Positions 1 to 7,985 of a stretch of DNA of 31,769 bases are shown in pieces. The stretch is from Gammaproteobacteria bacterium. Its GTDB lineage: Bacteria; Pseudomonadota; Gammaproteobacteria; S012-40. The first letter of the stretch is position 1, and each line of letters starts with the position of its first letter. Location: assembly GCA_029879945.1 (NCBI GenBank), contig JAOUPJ010000003.1, positions 1 to 31,769 of the forward strand, given 5' to 3'. The translations under genes and the position numbers were made by a program. The notes below the pieces were generated by a model. It made no database searches and was not told the origin of the DNA. It worked only from the letters and a program-made list of their open reading frames with translations.

Positions 1-94
1 ATTTTACGCAAGACAAACCCGTTGCCCCCAGCCCAACCACGACAGTCGGATGCTTTGGCACAACAATAGTTTCTTTCTTACTCATAACTTTCAT
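1..94 (-). CDS. murD: UDP-N-acetylmuramoyl-L-alanine:D-glutamate ligase MurD, N-terminal fragment
   Basis: Partial gene: only the first 31 codons lie in the window and the rest runs off its left edge. The reading frame starts with ATG at 94 (an in-frame second ATG lies at 85) and reads MKVMSKKET, then the segment VVVGLGATGLSCVK. That is the glycine-rich N-terminal domain 1 signature of MurD, which binds the uracil/UDP part of the substrate. MurD adds D-glutamate to UDP-MurNAc-L-Ala in the cytoplasm. It begins 8 bases after the mraY stop with an AAGAG-type ribosome site, as expected for mraY-murD in the dcw operon. The call rests on a short stretch plus position, but the two agree well. Confidence 0.85.
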   Translation of the reverse strand, partial: MKVMSKKETIVVPKHPTVVVGLGATGLSCVK

Positions 95-102
95 AGTTAC
101 TC

Positions 103-1188
103 TTAGCGAATCTTTAACGTTGCCAATCCAAACAAAACCAAAATGACGGTTATAATCCAAAATCGAACTATAATTCGTGGCTCTGGCCAACCCTTCAATT
201 CATAGTGATGATGCAAAGGAGCCATTTTAAATACACGTTTACCCGTTAACTTGAACGAGGCAACCTGTATCATGACGGACAGAGTCTCCATCACAAACAC
301 GCCACCCATAATAAAGAGGACCAGTTCCTGTCTCACCACCACAGCCACAACACCAAGGGCGGCACCCAACGCTAATGCGCCGATATCCCCCATAAAGACC
401 TGGGCCGGGTAGGCATTGAACCAAAGAAAGCCTAGCCCTGCTCCTACGATCGCACCACAGAAAACAGCGACTTCACCCGAGCCGGGGACAAAAGGTATAG
501 ACAAGTAATCCGCAAACTTCGCATGGCCAGCGACGTAGGCCAAAATAGCTAATGCGCCTGCCACCATCACCGTGGGAAGTATGGCGAGACCATCCAAGCC
601 ATCCGTCAGATTCACAGCATTGCTAGAACCGACAATTACAAAATAACTAAAAACAACGAAAAACATTCCTAAATCCAGCGCAACATCTTTAAAAAACGGG
701 AATATAAGCTGCGTTTCGACCGGAAGCTGTGCGGTCTTGTACAAAACGATCGCAGCAGCAAGGCCACCAATAGTCTGTAATCCATATTTCGATCTTGAAC
801 GCAATCCCTTGGGATCATGTTTTATTAGCTTGATATAATCATCCAGAAAACCGATACAACCAAAGAAAAGCGTCACCAGCAACACGACCCACACATAACG
901 GTTACTAAGATCGGCCCACAAAAGGGTACTTATGGTCATAGCGACCAGTATAAGCGCACCCCCCATAGTCGGCGTACCCGCCTTGGCAAAATGAGTCTCA
1001 GGTCCATCATTTCGTATCGGCTGACCTTTCTTCTGGTTGGTGCTCAATTTTCTAATAACAGAAGGACCGACTAAAAAAGCAATAACCAATGCAGTTAAAA
1101 CACCTAATATCGTACGCAACGTTAGATATTGGAATACGTTGAATCCACTATGAAATTGCGATAGGTATTCTGCGAGCGCTAACAACAT
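103..1188 (-). CDS. mraY: Phospho-N-acetylmuramoyl-pentapeptide transferase MraY
   Basis: An integral membrane enzyme that transfers phospho-MurNAc-pentapeptide from UDP to undecaprenyl phosphate, giving lipid I. The 361-residue product has the normal length and about ten hydrophobic segments. Family hallmarks are visible: the DD pair at residues 116-117, the [13 protein letters not shown] loop at 190-202, the MGDIGAL segment near 268, and the HHH triplet at 326-328 in the sequence APLHHHYE. These residues contribute to the magnesium and nucleotide site in known MraY proteins. The ATG at 1188 has an AGGA ribosome site about ten bases upstream. It follows murF after 40 bases and precedes murD by 8, so it should be co-transcribed with the dcw operon. 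Confidence 0.97.
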   Translation of the reverse strand: MLLALAEYLSQFHSGFNVFQYLTLRTILGVLTALVIAFLVGPSVIRKLSTNQKKGQPIRNDGPETHFAKAGTPTMGGALILVAMTISTLLWADLSNRYVWVVLLVTLFFGCIGFLDDYIKLIKHDPKGLRSRSKYGLQTIGGLAAAIVLYKTAQLPVETQLIFPFFKDVALDLGMFFVVFSYFVIVGSSNAVNLTDGLDGLAILPTVMVAGALAILAYVAGHAKFADYLSIPFVPGSGEVAVFCGAIVGAGLGFLWFNAYPAQVFMGDIGALALGAALGVVAVVVRQELVLFIMGGVFVMETLSVMIQVASFKLTGKRVFKMAPLHHHYELKGWPEPRIIVRFWIITVILVLFGLATLKIR

Positions 1189-1228
1189 TTACTAATCTTC
1201 CTTGGCTAAAATCCTGTTAATCGAAAGT

Positions 1229-2572
1229 TCACACAATTTCGTTCAGCACACGCTCCATGCGCATACCTCGAGAACCCTTCACAAGCACTGTTGTACCAGC
1301 CTCTAAAATGCTTTTTAACTCCGAAACCAATTTATCTAATTCTGAATAATGTTTCGCCCCTGCTCCAAATACCTCACATGCCAATTTGCTTTTTTCACCC
1401 AAACAAAACAGGTGATCAATCGCTTTTTCTTTTGCGTATTTGCCAACGCTTTTATGGCCTTCGTCAGCCGATGCCCCCAACTCAAACATATCTCCAATGA
1501 CAAGAATTTTTACCCCGTCCAGCTCAGACAATACATTGATCGCCGCAAACATGGATTCAGGATTGGCATTGTATGCATCGTCTATAACATTGCATCCCTT
1601 ATATCCAAGGGTCGATTTTAGTCTACCCCCTACCGGTCTAAACTCTGCCAAGCCTGCCTGAACCTGTCTAAGGGAAATCCCAGCGGCGCTGGCCGCAGCA
1701 CTTGCCGCCAAAGCATTCATGATATTGTGTCGACCATGTATCGCCAATTCGATTGATACAGATTCGCCGTTATAATTCAAATCAAAGCTAGATCCGCCCG
1801 CGTTAAGCGATATATCGGAAGCACGAAAATCTGCAGATTCAGACTCAATACCGAAGGTCAATTTTTTAGACGAACACACACTCATCCACAAATCACTGAA
1901 TTTATCATCGCGATTGATAATCGCCGTACCACCCTTACCAAGGGCCATGAACAATTCACCTTTGGCGCGCGCCACTCCTTCTCTGGATCCGAAACCTTCT
2001 AAATGGGCTGTACCCGCATTGCTAACCACTCCGATATCCGGTTTTGCAATGTCGGCGAGGTAAGCAATTTCACCTGGATGATTTGCACCCATCTCTATCA
2101 CCGCATAGTCACAATCTGAATTCAACTCAAACAAAGTCAGTGGCAGCCCAATATCATTGTTGAGATTTCCTTTCGTTGCCAACACCTTCCCCTGCTGAGA
2201 AAGAATGCTTTTTAACATTTCTTTGACAGTAGTCTTGCCATTGCTACCCGTCACGCCAATCAGTGGCATCTCGAAGTTCTTACGCCATGCAGACGCCAAA
2301 ATACCGATTGCCTTTTTGGTGTCAGAAACCACAACATACGGCAAGCCTGTTTCAACATCACGAGACAAAACTGCCCCGACGGCACCCTTTTCTCCAGCAA
2401 TATTTACATAATCGTTACCGTCAAAGTTTGGTCCGGATAAAGCCACAAACAAGGCACCTTGTTCCAAGCTTCGAGTATCAGTTGATACAGTCGAAAAAGG
2501 AACATCTACACCTATAAGACTTGAACCCAAGACGGATGCAACAGAGTTCATTGTTTTTGACAGTACCGCCAC
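1229..2572 (-). CDS. murF: UDP-N-acetylmuramoyl-tripeptide:D-alanyl-D-alanine ligase MurF
   Basis: Cytoplasmic ATP-dependent ligase that adds D-Ala-D-Ala to UDP-MurNAc-tripeptide, the last soluble step of peptidoglycan precursor synthesis. The 447-residue protein carries the Mur ligase P-loop GVTGSNGKT at 106-114 and the central-domain sequence DDAYNANPESM, and ends in the C-terminal ligase domain. The start is GTG at 2572, two bases after the murE stop. A GGAGG inside the end of murE, about ten bases upstream, supports this start, while the in-frame ATG at 2551 has no good ribosome site. The tight junction with murE suggests translational coupling. Confidence 0.96.
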   Translation of the reverse strand: MAVLSKTMNSVASVLGSSLIGVDVPFSTVSTDTRSLEQGALFVALSGPNFDGNDYVNIAGEKGAVGAVLSRDVETGLPYVVVSDTKKAIGILASAWRKNFEMPLIGVTGSNGKTTVKEMLKSILSQQGKVLATKGNLNNDIGLPLTLFELNSDCDYAVIEMGANHPGEIAYLADIAKPDIGVVSNAGTAHLEGFGSREGVARAKGELFMALGKGGTAIINRDDKFSDLWMSVCSSKKLTFGIESESADFRASDISLNAGGSSFDLNYNGESVSIELAIHGRHNIMNALAASAAASAAGISLRQVQAGLAEFRPVGGRLKSTLGYKGCNVIDDAYNANPESMFAAINVLSELDGVKILVIGDMFELGASADEGHKSVGKYAKEKAIDHLFCLGEKSKLACEVFGAGAKHYSELDKLVSELKSILEAGTTVLVKGSRGMRMERVLNEIV

Positions 2573-2574
2573 GT

Positions 2575-4089
2575 TTATGCAGCCTCCAAAGCAGACTCAA
2601 CCACTTCTTGATCCACAAATCGAAGTCGCTCATTTCCTACAATCTGATAGTCCTCATGCCCTTTGCCAGCAACCAAAACAGCGTCTTCTGCAACAGCTCG
2701 ATTCACTGCGCTAAAAATGGCAGCCTGTCTATCGTGTATAATCTCGACCTTGTCATCGCGCTTCAAGTTGCAGAGAATATCAGCCACAATCCTTTCAGGA
2801 TTTTCCGATCTGGGATTATCGTCGGTAACAACAATATGATCCGCCAATTCAATTGCGGCCTGAGCCATCAATGGTCTTTTACCCTTGTCTCTATCTCCAC
2901 CACAACCAAAGACGATCCACAGACTCCCTTTTGTATGTTCGCGCAAACTGATCAATGCCTGTCGGATCGCATCAGGCGTGTGTGCGTAGTCCACCACAAC
3001 CAAAGGCTTCTGGTTGACTCCACCAAACTTTTCCATTCTACCTTTGGGGGCCTTGATACCGGAAAAAAGGGCAGGCAAATCAGACAACGCAATATCTTTC
3101 GCCAATAAAACTCCAATCACAGCCGCCAGGTTTGATACGTTAAAACGCCCTAGTAGTTCACAGTCGAAAGTTACTGACTTTCCGTTAAAGGTGACACGAA
3201 CCGACATCCCGTTGACATGAAGTCTTTCTAGCAAAAGCATGATTACATTGCTTTCAATTTTTTCACTCGCACCCGCAACGGTGTAATTGAGTATTTGTTT
3301 TGTATTGACGAGCGATTGAGCAAGCTGTACCCCAAATGCGTCGTCGCCATTGATGATGGCGCACTTAACTGATTCCATAAGAAAAAGCTTCTTCTTTGCT
3401 TCGGAGTAGCTTTCCATTGTTCCGTGATAATCCAGGTGATCGCGAGTTAGATTGGTAAACACGGCAATATCAAAATCTACAGCCGCCACACGATGCTGAT
3501 CCAATGCGTGTGACGAAACTTCCATAACCACATACTGAGCTCCATTGAACAACGCCTCATAGATGTGCCGCTGCGTCGTGATGGCATCTGAAGTGGTGTG
3601 CGTAGCGGGACTTAACTGACCCCATAACCCATTACCGAGCGTCCCCAGTACAGCACATCTACCGCCCCACCCAGTCAAAGTGTGTGCGATAAACTGCGCT
3701 ACACTGGTTTTACCATTTGTTCCCGTAACACCGATTACTTCCAGCTTCTTAGACGGATGATCAAAAAACCGAGCGGCAATTTCGCTTAAATGACGCGTCA
3801 AATCTTCAACCAAAATTGTTGGTATGTGGATCTGAGCCAACTTCGCTTCTATACCACGGACATGCTCAACAACAATAGCCACTGCCCCTCTTTCGACAGC
3901 CTGCTTTGCATAATCAATCCCATGACGATTAGCACCCTGACATGCGAAGAATACATAGCCAGGCTCCACCTCTGCGCTTGACAGGGTCAAACCACACGCC
4001 AAAATATCCTGATGCCTTTCCTCTATAACGGTAAAATCCGCCAGCAGGCGGTTCAGCGCTTTTTCAGGCATTGGCACTGTTCGCGTCAT
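2575..4089 (-). CDS. murE: UDP-MurNAc-L-Ala-D-Glu:meso-diaminopimelate ligase MurE
   Basis: Cytoplasmic Mur ligase that adds the third residue of the stem peptide. The 504-residue product has the P-loop GVTGTNGKT at 120-128, a Lys-rich segment SEAKKKLF near 229-236 where the family's carbamylated lysine lies, and DNPR at 424-427. DNPR is the recognition motif for meso-diaminopimelate rather than lysine, so the wall should be of the usual Gram-negative DAP type. The ATG at 4089 overlaps the ftsI stop in an ATGA junction, and murF follows after two bases. The length is normal for the family and nothing looks broken. Confidence 0.97.
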   Translation of the reverse strand: MTRTVPMPEKALNRLLADFTVIEERHQDILACGLTLSSAEVEPGYVFFACQGANRHGIDYAKQAVERGAVAIVVEHVRGIEAKLAQIHIPTILVEDLTRHLSEIAARFFDHPSKKLEVIGVTGTNGKTSVAQFIAHTLTGWGGRCAVLGTLGNGLWGQLSPATHTTSDAITTQRHIYEALFNGAQYVVMEVSSHALDQHRVAAVDFDIAVFTNLTRDHLDYHGTMESYSEAKKKLFLMESVKCAIINGDDAFGVQLAQSLVNTKQILNYTVAGASEKIESNVIMLLLERLHVNGMSVRVTFNGKSVTFDCELLGRFNVSNLAAVIGVLLAKDIALSDLPALFSGIKAPKGRMEKFGGVNQKPLVVVDYAHTPDAIRQALISLREHTKGSLWIVFGCGGDRDKGKRPLMAQAAIELADHIVVTDDNPRSENPERIVADILCNLKRDDKVEIIHDRQAAIFSAVNRAVAEDAVLVAGKGHEDYQIVGNERLRFVDQEVVESALEAA

Positions 4090-5798
4090 TCATTAAACTC
4101 CATACTTGCCATTCTGATTGGCCTTCCAGGAATATCATCTGGCGGCACGTTATATAACCGTAAAGCGGAAGCCATCACTTTCGAAAATACCGGTGCGGCG
4201 ACCAACCCACCGTAGTACTGCTCACCGCGAGGTTGATTTATCACCACGACTGCAACAAATTTTGGCTTAGTCGCGGGCGCCATTCCCACAAAAGTCGCCA
4301 CATATTGATCTTCCGTATAACCTTCTTTATCGAGCTTTTTGACAGTGCCCGTTTTACCCGCCACAGCGTAACCACTGACCGCCGCCCGACTAGCCGTTCC
4401 TTTTTCACTCACGACTGTGCGCAGCATATCGCGCAAATAGCTGGCGACTTCTTTTTCCAAAACCCTGCGCTCCAGATCTGGGCGTTGCTCACCCAGCCTG
4501 AATGTAATCGGCTTCAATGTACCGCCGTTGGCGATCACACTGTATGCCCTTGCCAATTGCATTGCGGTTACCGATACACCATAACCGTAAGATAAACTGG
4601 CCTGTTCAACCTCGTTCCATTCACCAAAGAAAGGCAACACGCCTGTCATTTCACCCGGAAAATTGCTATGTGTTCTTTCGCCTAATCCAGCATCGGAAAA
4701 CATTTCCCATAGCCTTTCTTTTGGAAGTGCCAGTGCAATCTTGCTTACGCCGACGTTACTCGATTTCATCAGCACCTGAGAAACCGTTAGCTTGCCGTAA
4801 TTGTGGCTATCTCGAATGGTATTTCGTCCAACGACCAGCATCCCGGGTGAAGTATCGATGACACTGGATGGACTAATCATCTCTTCACGCAAAGCGGCCG
4901 CCACAGCAAATGGCTTCATGGTCGAACCTGGCTCAAAAACATCAACTACGGCCCGGTTACGCATGGCCTCACTGCTCAATCTGGATCGGTTGTTGGGGTT
5001 AAATGAAGGCAGATTGACCAGCGCCAGCACCTCACCACTATCAGAATCCAGCAACACGAAACTGCCTGACGTTGCCTTATTTTCAACGACTGCCCGCTCC
5101 AGTTCGCTGTACGCAAGAAACTGCAGTCGTTTGTCCAGAGTTAGCCGCACTTCTTTTCCATGTTCGGGTGCCGCTAACAAGCCAATTTCATCGACTATAT
5201 TACCAAGCCGATCCTTAATAACCTTCTGTGTTCCACGCTTTGCTCCCAGCTCGTCTTCAAACGCCAACTCCAGACCTTCCAGTCCCTTGTCGTCAACATT
5301 CGTTATACCAATTAAATGCGCAGACACATCTCCGGCTGGATAAAAACGCTGATATTCATTTTGAGTAGCGACTCCAGGCACACTCAACGCGAGCACTTTC
5401 CTTTCAACCTCAGGGGGAACATGTCGCTTTAAATATACGAAAGCTTTACTTTTACGATTGCTGATTTTTTCGAAAATTTCTCTTTTGTCGACGCCCAGCA
5501 CTTGCGCCAAGCCATCCCAGCCCACATGATTTTTAACCACAAATCGAGGGTCTACATAAACGCTTGCGACAGGCGTACTCACCGCCAGAGGGTCTCCATT
5601 TCTGTCCAGCAAAGCGCCTCGCGTAGCAGGAAGTTCAATATGCCTTAGAAAGCGATCATTGCCTTCACTTTGTAGAAAATCCTTTTCCATGATCTGCAAA
5701 TCAAACGCGCGCCACACCAATGTCAGAAATGCGATTGAGATCACCGCCAACGTCAATCTATAACGAGCAATATACACTTTGTTTTCTGATTGACTCAT
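4086..5798 (-). CDS. ftsI: Septal peptidoglycan transpeptidase FtsI (PBP3)
   Basis: Class B penicillin-binding protein that cross-links septal peptidoglycan in the divisome with FtsW. The 570-residue protein has a short cytoplasmic start, one membrane anchor at about residues 14-32, a dimerisation/pedestal region, and a C-terminal transpeptidase domain. The three active-site motifs are intact: STMK at 292-295 with Ser292 as nucleophile, SSN at 346-348, and KTGT at 482-485. The ATG at 5798 overlaps the ftsL stop (ATGA), and the ftsI stop overlaps the murE start the same way, so translation is probably coupled along the operon. Confidence 0.97.
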   Translation of the reverse strand: MSQSENKVYIARYRLTLAVISIAFLTLVWRAFDLQIMEKDFLQSEGNDRFLRHIELPATRGALLDRNGDPLAVSTPVASVYVDPRFVVKNHVGWDGLAQVLGVDKREIFEKISNRKSKAFVYLKRHVPPEVERKVLALSVPGVATQNEYQRFYPAGDVSAHLIGITNVDDKGLEGLELAFEDELGAKRGTQKVIKDRLGNIVDEIGLLAAPEHGKEVRLTLDKRLQFLAYSELERAVVENKATSGSFVLLDSDSGEVLALVNLPSFNPNNRSRLSSEAMRNRAVVDVFEPGSTMKPFAVAAALREEMISPSSVIDTSPGMLVVGRNTIRDSHNYGKLTVSQVLMKSSNVGVSKIALALPKERLWEMFSDAGLGERTHSNFPGEMTGVLPFFGEWNEVEQASLSYGYGVSVTAMQLARAYSVIANGGTLKPITFRLGEQRPDLERRVLEKEVASYLRDMLRTVVSEKGTASRAAVSGYAVAGKTGTVKKLDKEGYTEDQYVATFVGMAPATKPKFVAVVVINQPRGEQYYGGLVAAPVFSKVMASALRLYNVPPDDIPGRPIRMASMEFNE

Positions 5799-6058
5799 TG
5801 CATCACCATACGAACCTGTGAGTCACTCGGGTGCACCATACCCAACTGCTCCCGAGCCTTCGATTCAATTTCGCTATGCCTGGCAAAAGTGCTCCGCTCC
5901 AATTGCAAACGCCCCCAAAAAATATTCATCTCGTCACGCTCTTTCTCTAGGTGGCGCAATTCTGCGTAGAGGGTTCTATTCTGATGCTTGGCATACACTA
6001 TCGCCACTCCACTCAACACCAATAGACACGGCAGCATAATCATGGCGGTTCGCATCAC
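5795..6058 (-). CDS. ftsL: Cell division protein FtsL
   Basis: Small bitopic divisome protein that pairs with FtsB and FtsQ and helps activate FtsWI. The 87-residue product has a very short N-terminus, a membrane helix at about residues 5-23, and then a periplasmic stretch rich in Leu and charged residues, consistent with the coiled coil expected of FtsL. FtsL diverges quickly in sequence, so the call leans on size, topology and its place between rsmH and ftsI. The first codon is GTG at 6058, overlapping the rsmH stop as GTGA. The next codon is ATG at 6055, and a GGAG upstream fits either one (5 or 8 bases), so the exact start is uncertain by one codon. Confidence 0.93.
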   Translation of the reverse strand: MMRTAMIMLPCLLVLSGVAIVYAKHQNRTLYAELRHLEKERDEMNIFWGRLQLERSTFARHSEIESKAREQLGMVHPSDSQVRMVMQ

Positions 6059-6990
6059 AATCGCTCCGCCACTCGCATTCTCGCCGAGCGAGAACGCGCA
6101 TTTTTTTCCACCTCAAGACCGGAAGGCGGTGACATTTTACCGATGCGCCTCATCTTTTGCTTTAGACTGGCATGCATAACGGGAAGGTCATGAGGCAAAT
6201 GGGAGTCGGGTCTTTCGTAGTTCTGGATAAAAGTTTTAACGATCCTGTCTTCCAAAGAATGAAAGCTGATAACAACAAGCCGTCCTTTTGGTTCTAGAAT
6301 ATCTGGAACTTGTGATAACAAGTCCTGCAGATCATCCAACTCTTCGTTTACCCATATACGTATCGCTTGAAACGAGCGGGTAGCAGGATGTCTGTCTTTC
6401 TCCCAACGCGGGTGTGCGGTTTTGATGATTTCAGCCAACTGAACTGTGGTCGTGATGGGTGCCAAATTCCGCGCAGCAATAATCGCTTTAGCGATACGTC
6501 TGGCAAATCGCTCTTCACCATAGTCCTTTAAGATCTTCGCCAAATCCTGCTCCTTGACTGAAGCCAGTCTCTCGCTTGCCGAAGCCCCATGCGTTGTATC
6601 CATACGCATATCCAGTGGCCCGTCATGACGAAAACTAAATCCCCTCTCCGGGTCATCTAGCTGGGGAGATGACACACCCAAATCCAGCAACAAACCGCTA
6701 ACTTTTCCTTTTATCCCCCACTGCTCCACCAGATCCTTTAACTTGGCAAACGAACACTGCTCGATATAAAAACGCGAATCCTGTTCGAAGCGCTGCTTTC
6801 CACTTTCGACTGCCTTTGGGTCTTTATCCACTGCATACAAGCGCCCCTTCTCATTCAGCAGCTTGAGGACTAGCGCCGAGTGTCCTCCACGACCAAAGGT
6901 CCCGTCTAGATAGATTCCATCTGGTCGGATCGCTAGGGCCTCTATCGCTTCATCCAGCATGACCGAGGTATGGGCATAGTCCTTTTCCAT
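6055..6990 (-). CDS. rsmH: 16S rRNA (cytosine-1402-N4) methyltransferase RsmH
   Basis: SAM-dependent methyltransferase that modifies C1402 of 16S rRNA in the ribosomal P site. RsmI, also encoded in this window, adds the 2'-O-methyl group to the same nucleotide. The 311-residue product shows the SAM-binding sequence YLDGTFGRGGHS at about 28-39, the DLGVSSPQLD motif and the C-terminal VISFHSLEDR motif, all diagnostic of the MraW/RsmH family. It starts with ATG at 6990, 8 bases after mraZ, and overlaps ftsL by four bases. It belongs to the dcw operon driven from the promoter near 7500. Confidence 0.97.
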   Translation of the reverse strand: MEKDYAHTSVMLDEAIEALAIRPDGIYLDGTFGRGGHSALVLKLLNEKGRLYAVDKDPKAVESGKQRFEQDSRFYIEQCSFAKLKDLVEQWGIKGKVSGLLLDLGVSSPQLDDPERGFSFRHDGPLDMRMDTTHGASASERLASVKEQDLAKILKDYGEERFARRIAKAIIAARNLAPITTTVQLAEIIKTAHPRWEKDRHPATRSFQAIRIWVNEELDDLQDLLSQVPDILEPKGRLVVISFHSLEDRIVKTFIQNYERPDSHLPHDLPVMHASLKQKMRRIGKMSPPSGLEVEKNARSRSARMRVAERL

Positions 6991-6998
6991 TTTCAGAC

Positions 6999-7448
6999 CT
7001 ACAGAGACAAAGCCCTTAACTCATCAGGTATCTCGTTGTCTCCTTTGCTGTCTATCCATTGCTCGGTCTGCTCATTCCAGCGATCTTCATCCCAAAGCTC
7101 AAATTTCAGACCCTGTCCGACCAGAACGATCTTTTTTTCCATTCGAGCATATGTCCTTAAAGGGGTGGGCAACAATAAACGGCCGTTCGAGTCCATTTCC
7201 AGGTCGGTTGCATGACCAACCAAAGCACGCTGCAAACTTCTAAGACGAGGATCAAACCCAGACAGTTTAATCAACTCTTTTTCAATGCGTTCCCATTCTG
7301 GTAGAGGATAGAGCAAAAGACAGCGCTCACGATCGATCGTCGCAACCAACTGGCGGTTGCAGATATCGTCTAGGGCTTGACGGTATTTGGTCGGCATAAC
7401 CATTCGACCCTTTCCGTCCAGATTTAGCGCACTTACACCGCGAAACAA
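6999..7448 (-). CDS. mraZ: Transcriptional regulator MraZ
   Basis: First gene of the dcw operon. MraZ is a ring-forming regulator with two AbrB-like SpoVT folds that, in studied bacteria, represses its own operon by binding TGGGN repeats. I place the start at TTG 7448, giving 149 residues beginning FRGVSALNLDGKGRM. This aligns with the usual MFRG start and length of about 150, and a GAGG lies five bases upstream. A GTG at 7484 would add 12 residues encoded by the MraZ operator itself, which makes it implausible. Both DxxGR-type motifs are present: LDGKGRMVMP and MDSNGRLLLP, the second following GHATDLE. The rare TTG start may keep its level low. Confidence 0.94.
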   Translation of the reverse strand: MFRGVSALNLDGKGRMVMPTKYRQALDDICNRQLVATIDRERCLLLYPLPEWERIEKELIKLSGFDPRLRSLQRALVGHATDLEMDSNGRLLLPTPLRTYARMEKKIVLVGQGLKFELWDEDRWNEQTEQWIDSKGDNEIPDELRALSL

Positions 7449-7466
7449 GCTGACCTCGCAAAGATG

Positions 7467-7491
7467 ACCCACATTTTCCCACACTTTCCCA
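7467..7491 (-). promoter_or_regulatory. MraZ operator: three TGGGN boxes at 10-base period
   Basis: On the minus strand the repeats TGGGA, TGGGA and TGGGT occupy 7491-7487, 7481-7477 and 7471-7467, each separated by exactly five bases. This is the known MraZ binding pattern. The boxes lie just downstream of the predicted transcription start and 19 bases before the TTG start of mraZ, so bound MraZ should block the dcw promoter. Seen directly; the function follows from published MraZ work in E. coli and other bacteria. Confidence 0.88.
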
Positions 7492-7500
7492 CTAAATTAC

Positions 7501-7530
7501 ACTATAGTTAGCAAATTCAAGGCCTGTCAA
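7501..7530 (-). promoter_or_regulatory. Sigma70-type promoter of the dcw operon (Pmra)
   Basis: The minus strand holds a perfect -35 hexamer TTGACA (7530-7525), an 18-base spacer and a -10 hexamer TATAGT (7506-7501). Transcription should begin near 7493, immediately before the MraZ boxes and about 45 bases upstream of mraZ. It is the best promoter match I found in the window and the only clear one in front of the eight dcw genes. Confidence 0.8.
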
Positions 7531-7579
7531 GCTATTTGGTGGTCTGGGTCTGGTCAGCGGGCGGCGATGAGCGCCTGGC

Positions 7580-7596
7580 GAAGAAAGAAAAAATAA
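7580..7596 (-). terminator. Possible rnpB termination/processing region (U-rich tract)
   Basis: Immediately after the 3' strand of the RNase P P1 helix the minus strand reads TTATTTTTTCTTTCTT. There is no strong local hairpin apart from CCGG-CTTA-CCGG just before it. The U tract may help transcription end or mark where the precursor is trimmed. Weak call. Confidence 0.3.
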
Positions 7597-7954
7597 GAGT
7601 CGGCCGGTAAGCCGGGTTCTGTCGAGCACAGTCATTCATCTAGGACACGCGTCACCACGTGTCTCAAGCGACCTACCCGGAAACGGTGTGGGCCACACCT
7701 GACCGCGAACGGTCTGTTTCCCTATTTGGTCTTGCTCCGGACGGGGTTTACCCTGCCACTGATGTTACCACCAGCGCGGTGCGCTCTTACCGCACCATTT
7801 CACCCTTACCTGCACCCGAAGGCACATAGGCGGTGTCATTTCTGTGGCACTTTCCGTAGGCTCACGCCTCCCAGGCGTTACCTGGCGTCTTGCCCTGTGG
7901 AGCCCGGACTTTCCTCTCCCCAGCAAGCTGGGCAGCGACTGTATGGCCGACTCT
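7596..7954 (-). ncRNA. rnpB: RNase P RNA, bacterial type A
   Basis: Catalytic RNA of RNase P, which trims the 5' leader of tRNA precursors. Conserved core sequences are all present in order on the minus strand: GAGGAAAGTCCGGGCTCC, GGTAACGCCTGG, GGTGCGGTAAGAGCGCACC, GGTAAACCCCG with the downstream GACCAAATAGGG, CCTAGATGAATGACTG, and ACAGAACCCGGCTTA near the 3' end. The L15 loop with its GGTAA (contacts the tRNA CCA end) is visible. The ends are set by P1: AGAGTCGGCC at 7954-7945 pairs perfectly with GGCCGACTCT at 7605-7596. This gives about 359 bases, a normal size. It sits between rsmI and mraZ on their strand. Confidence 0.97.
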
Positions 7955-7956
7955 AT

Positions 7957-7985
7957 ATAATAAGTATAACAGGTTTGATGATTAA
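7957..7985 (-). promoter_or_regulatory. Likely rnpB promoter
   Basis: The minus strand has TATTAT at 7962-7957 as a -10 element, with TTAATC at 7985-7980 exactly 17 bases upstream as a weak -35. The predicted start falls at the P1 helix of the RNase P RNA. An overlapping TATACT at 7970-7965 is an alternative -10. The -35 ends one base after the rsmI stop, so the promoter is squeezed between the two genes. Confidence 0.55.

Noticed and set aside
2521..3108. Long plus-strand open frame (195 codons) opposite murF/murE
   Set aside because: It lies across the end of murE, a gene with all its motifs on the minus strand, and its translation has no recognisable domain. It is a shadow of murE codon bias.
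4801..5343. 180-codon plus-strand frame opposite ftsI
   Set aside because: It is Ser-rich, low in domain character, and entirely antisense to a well-supported ftsI.
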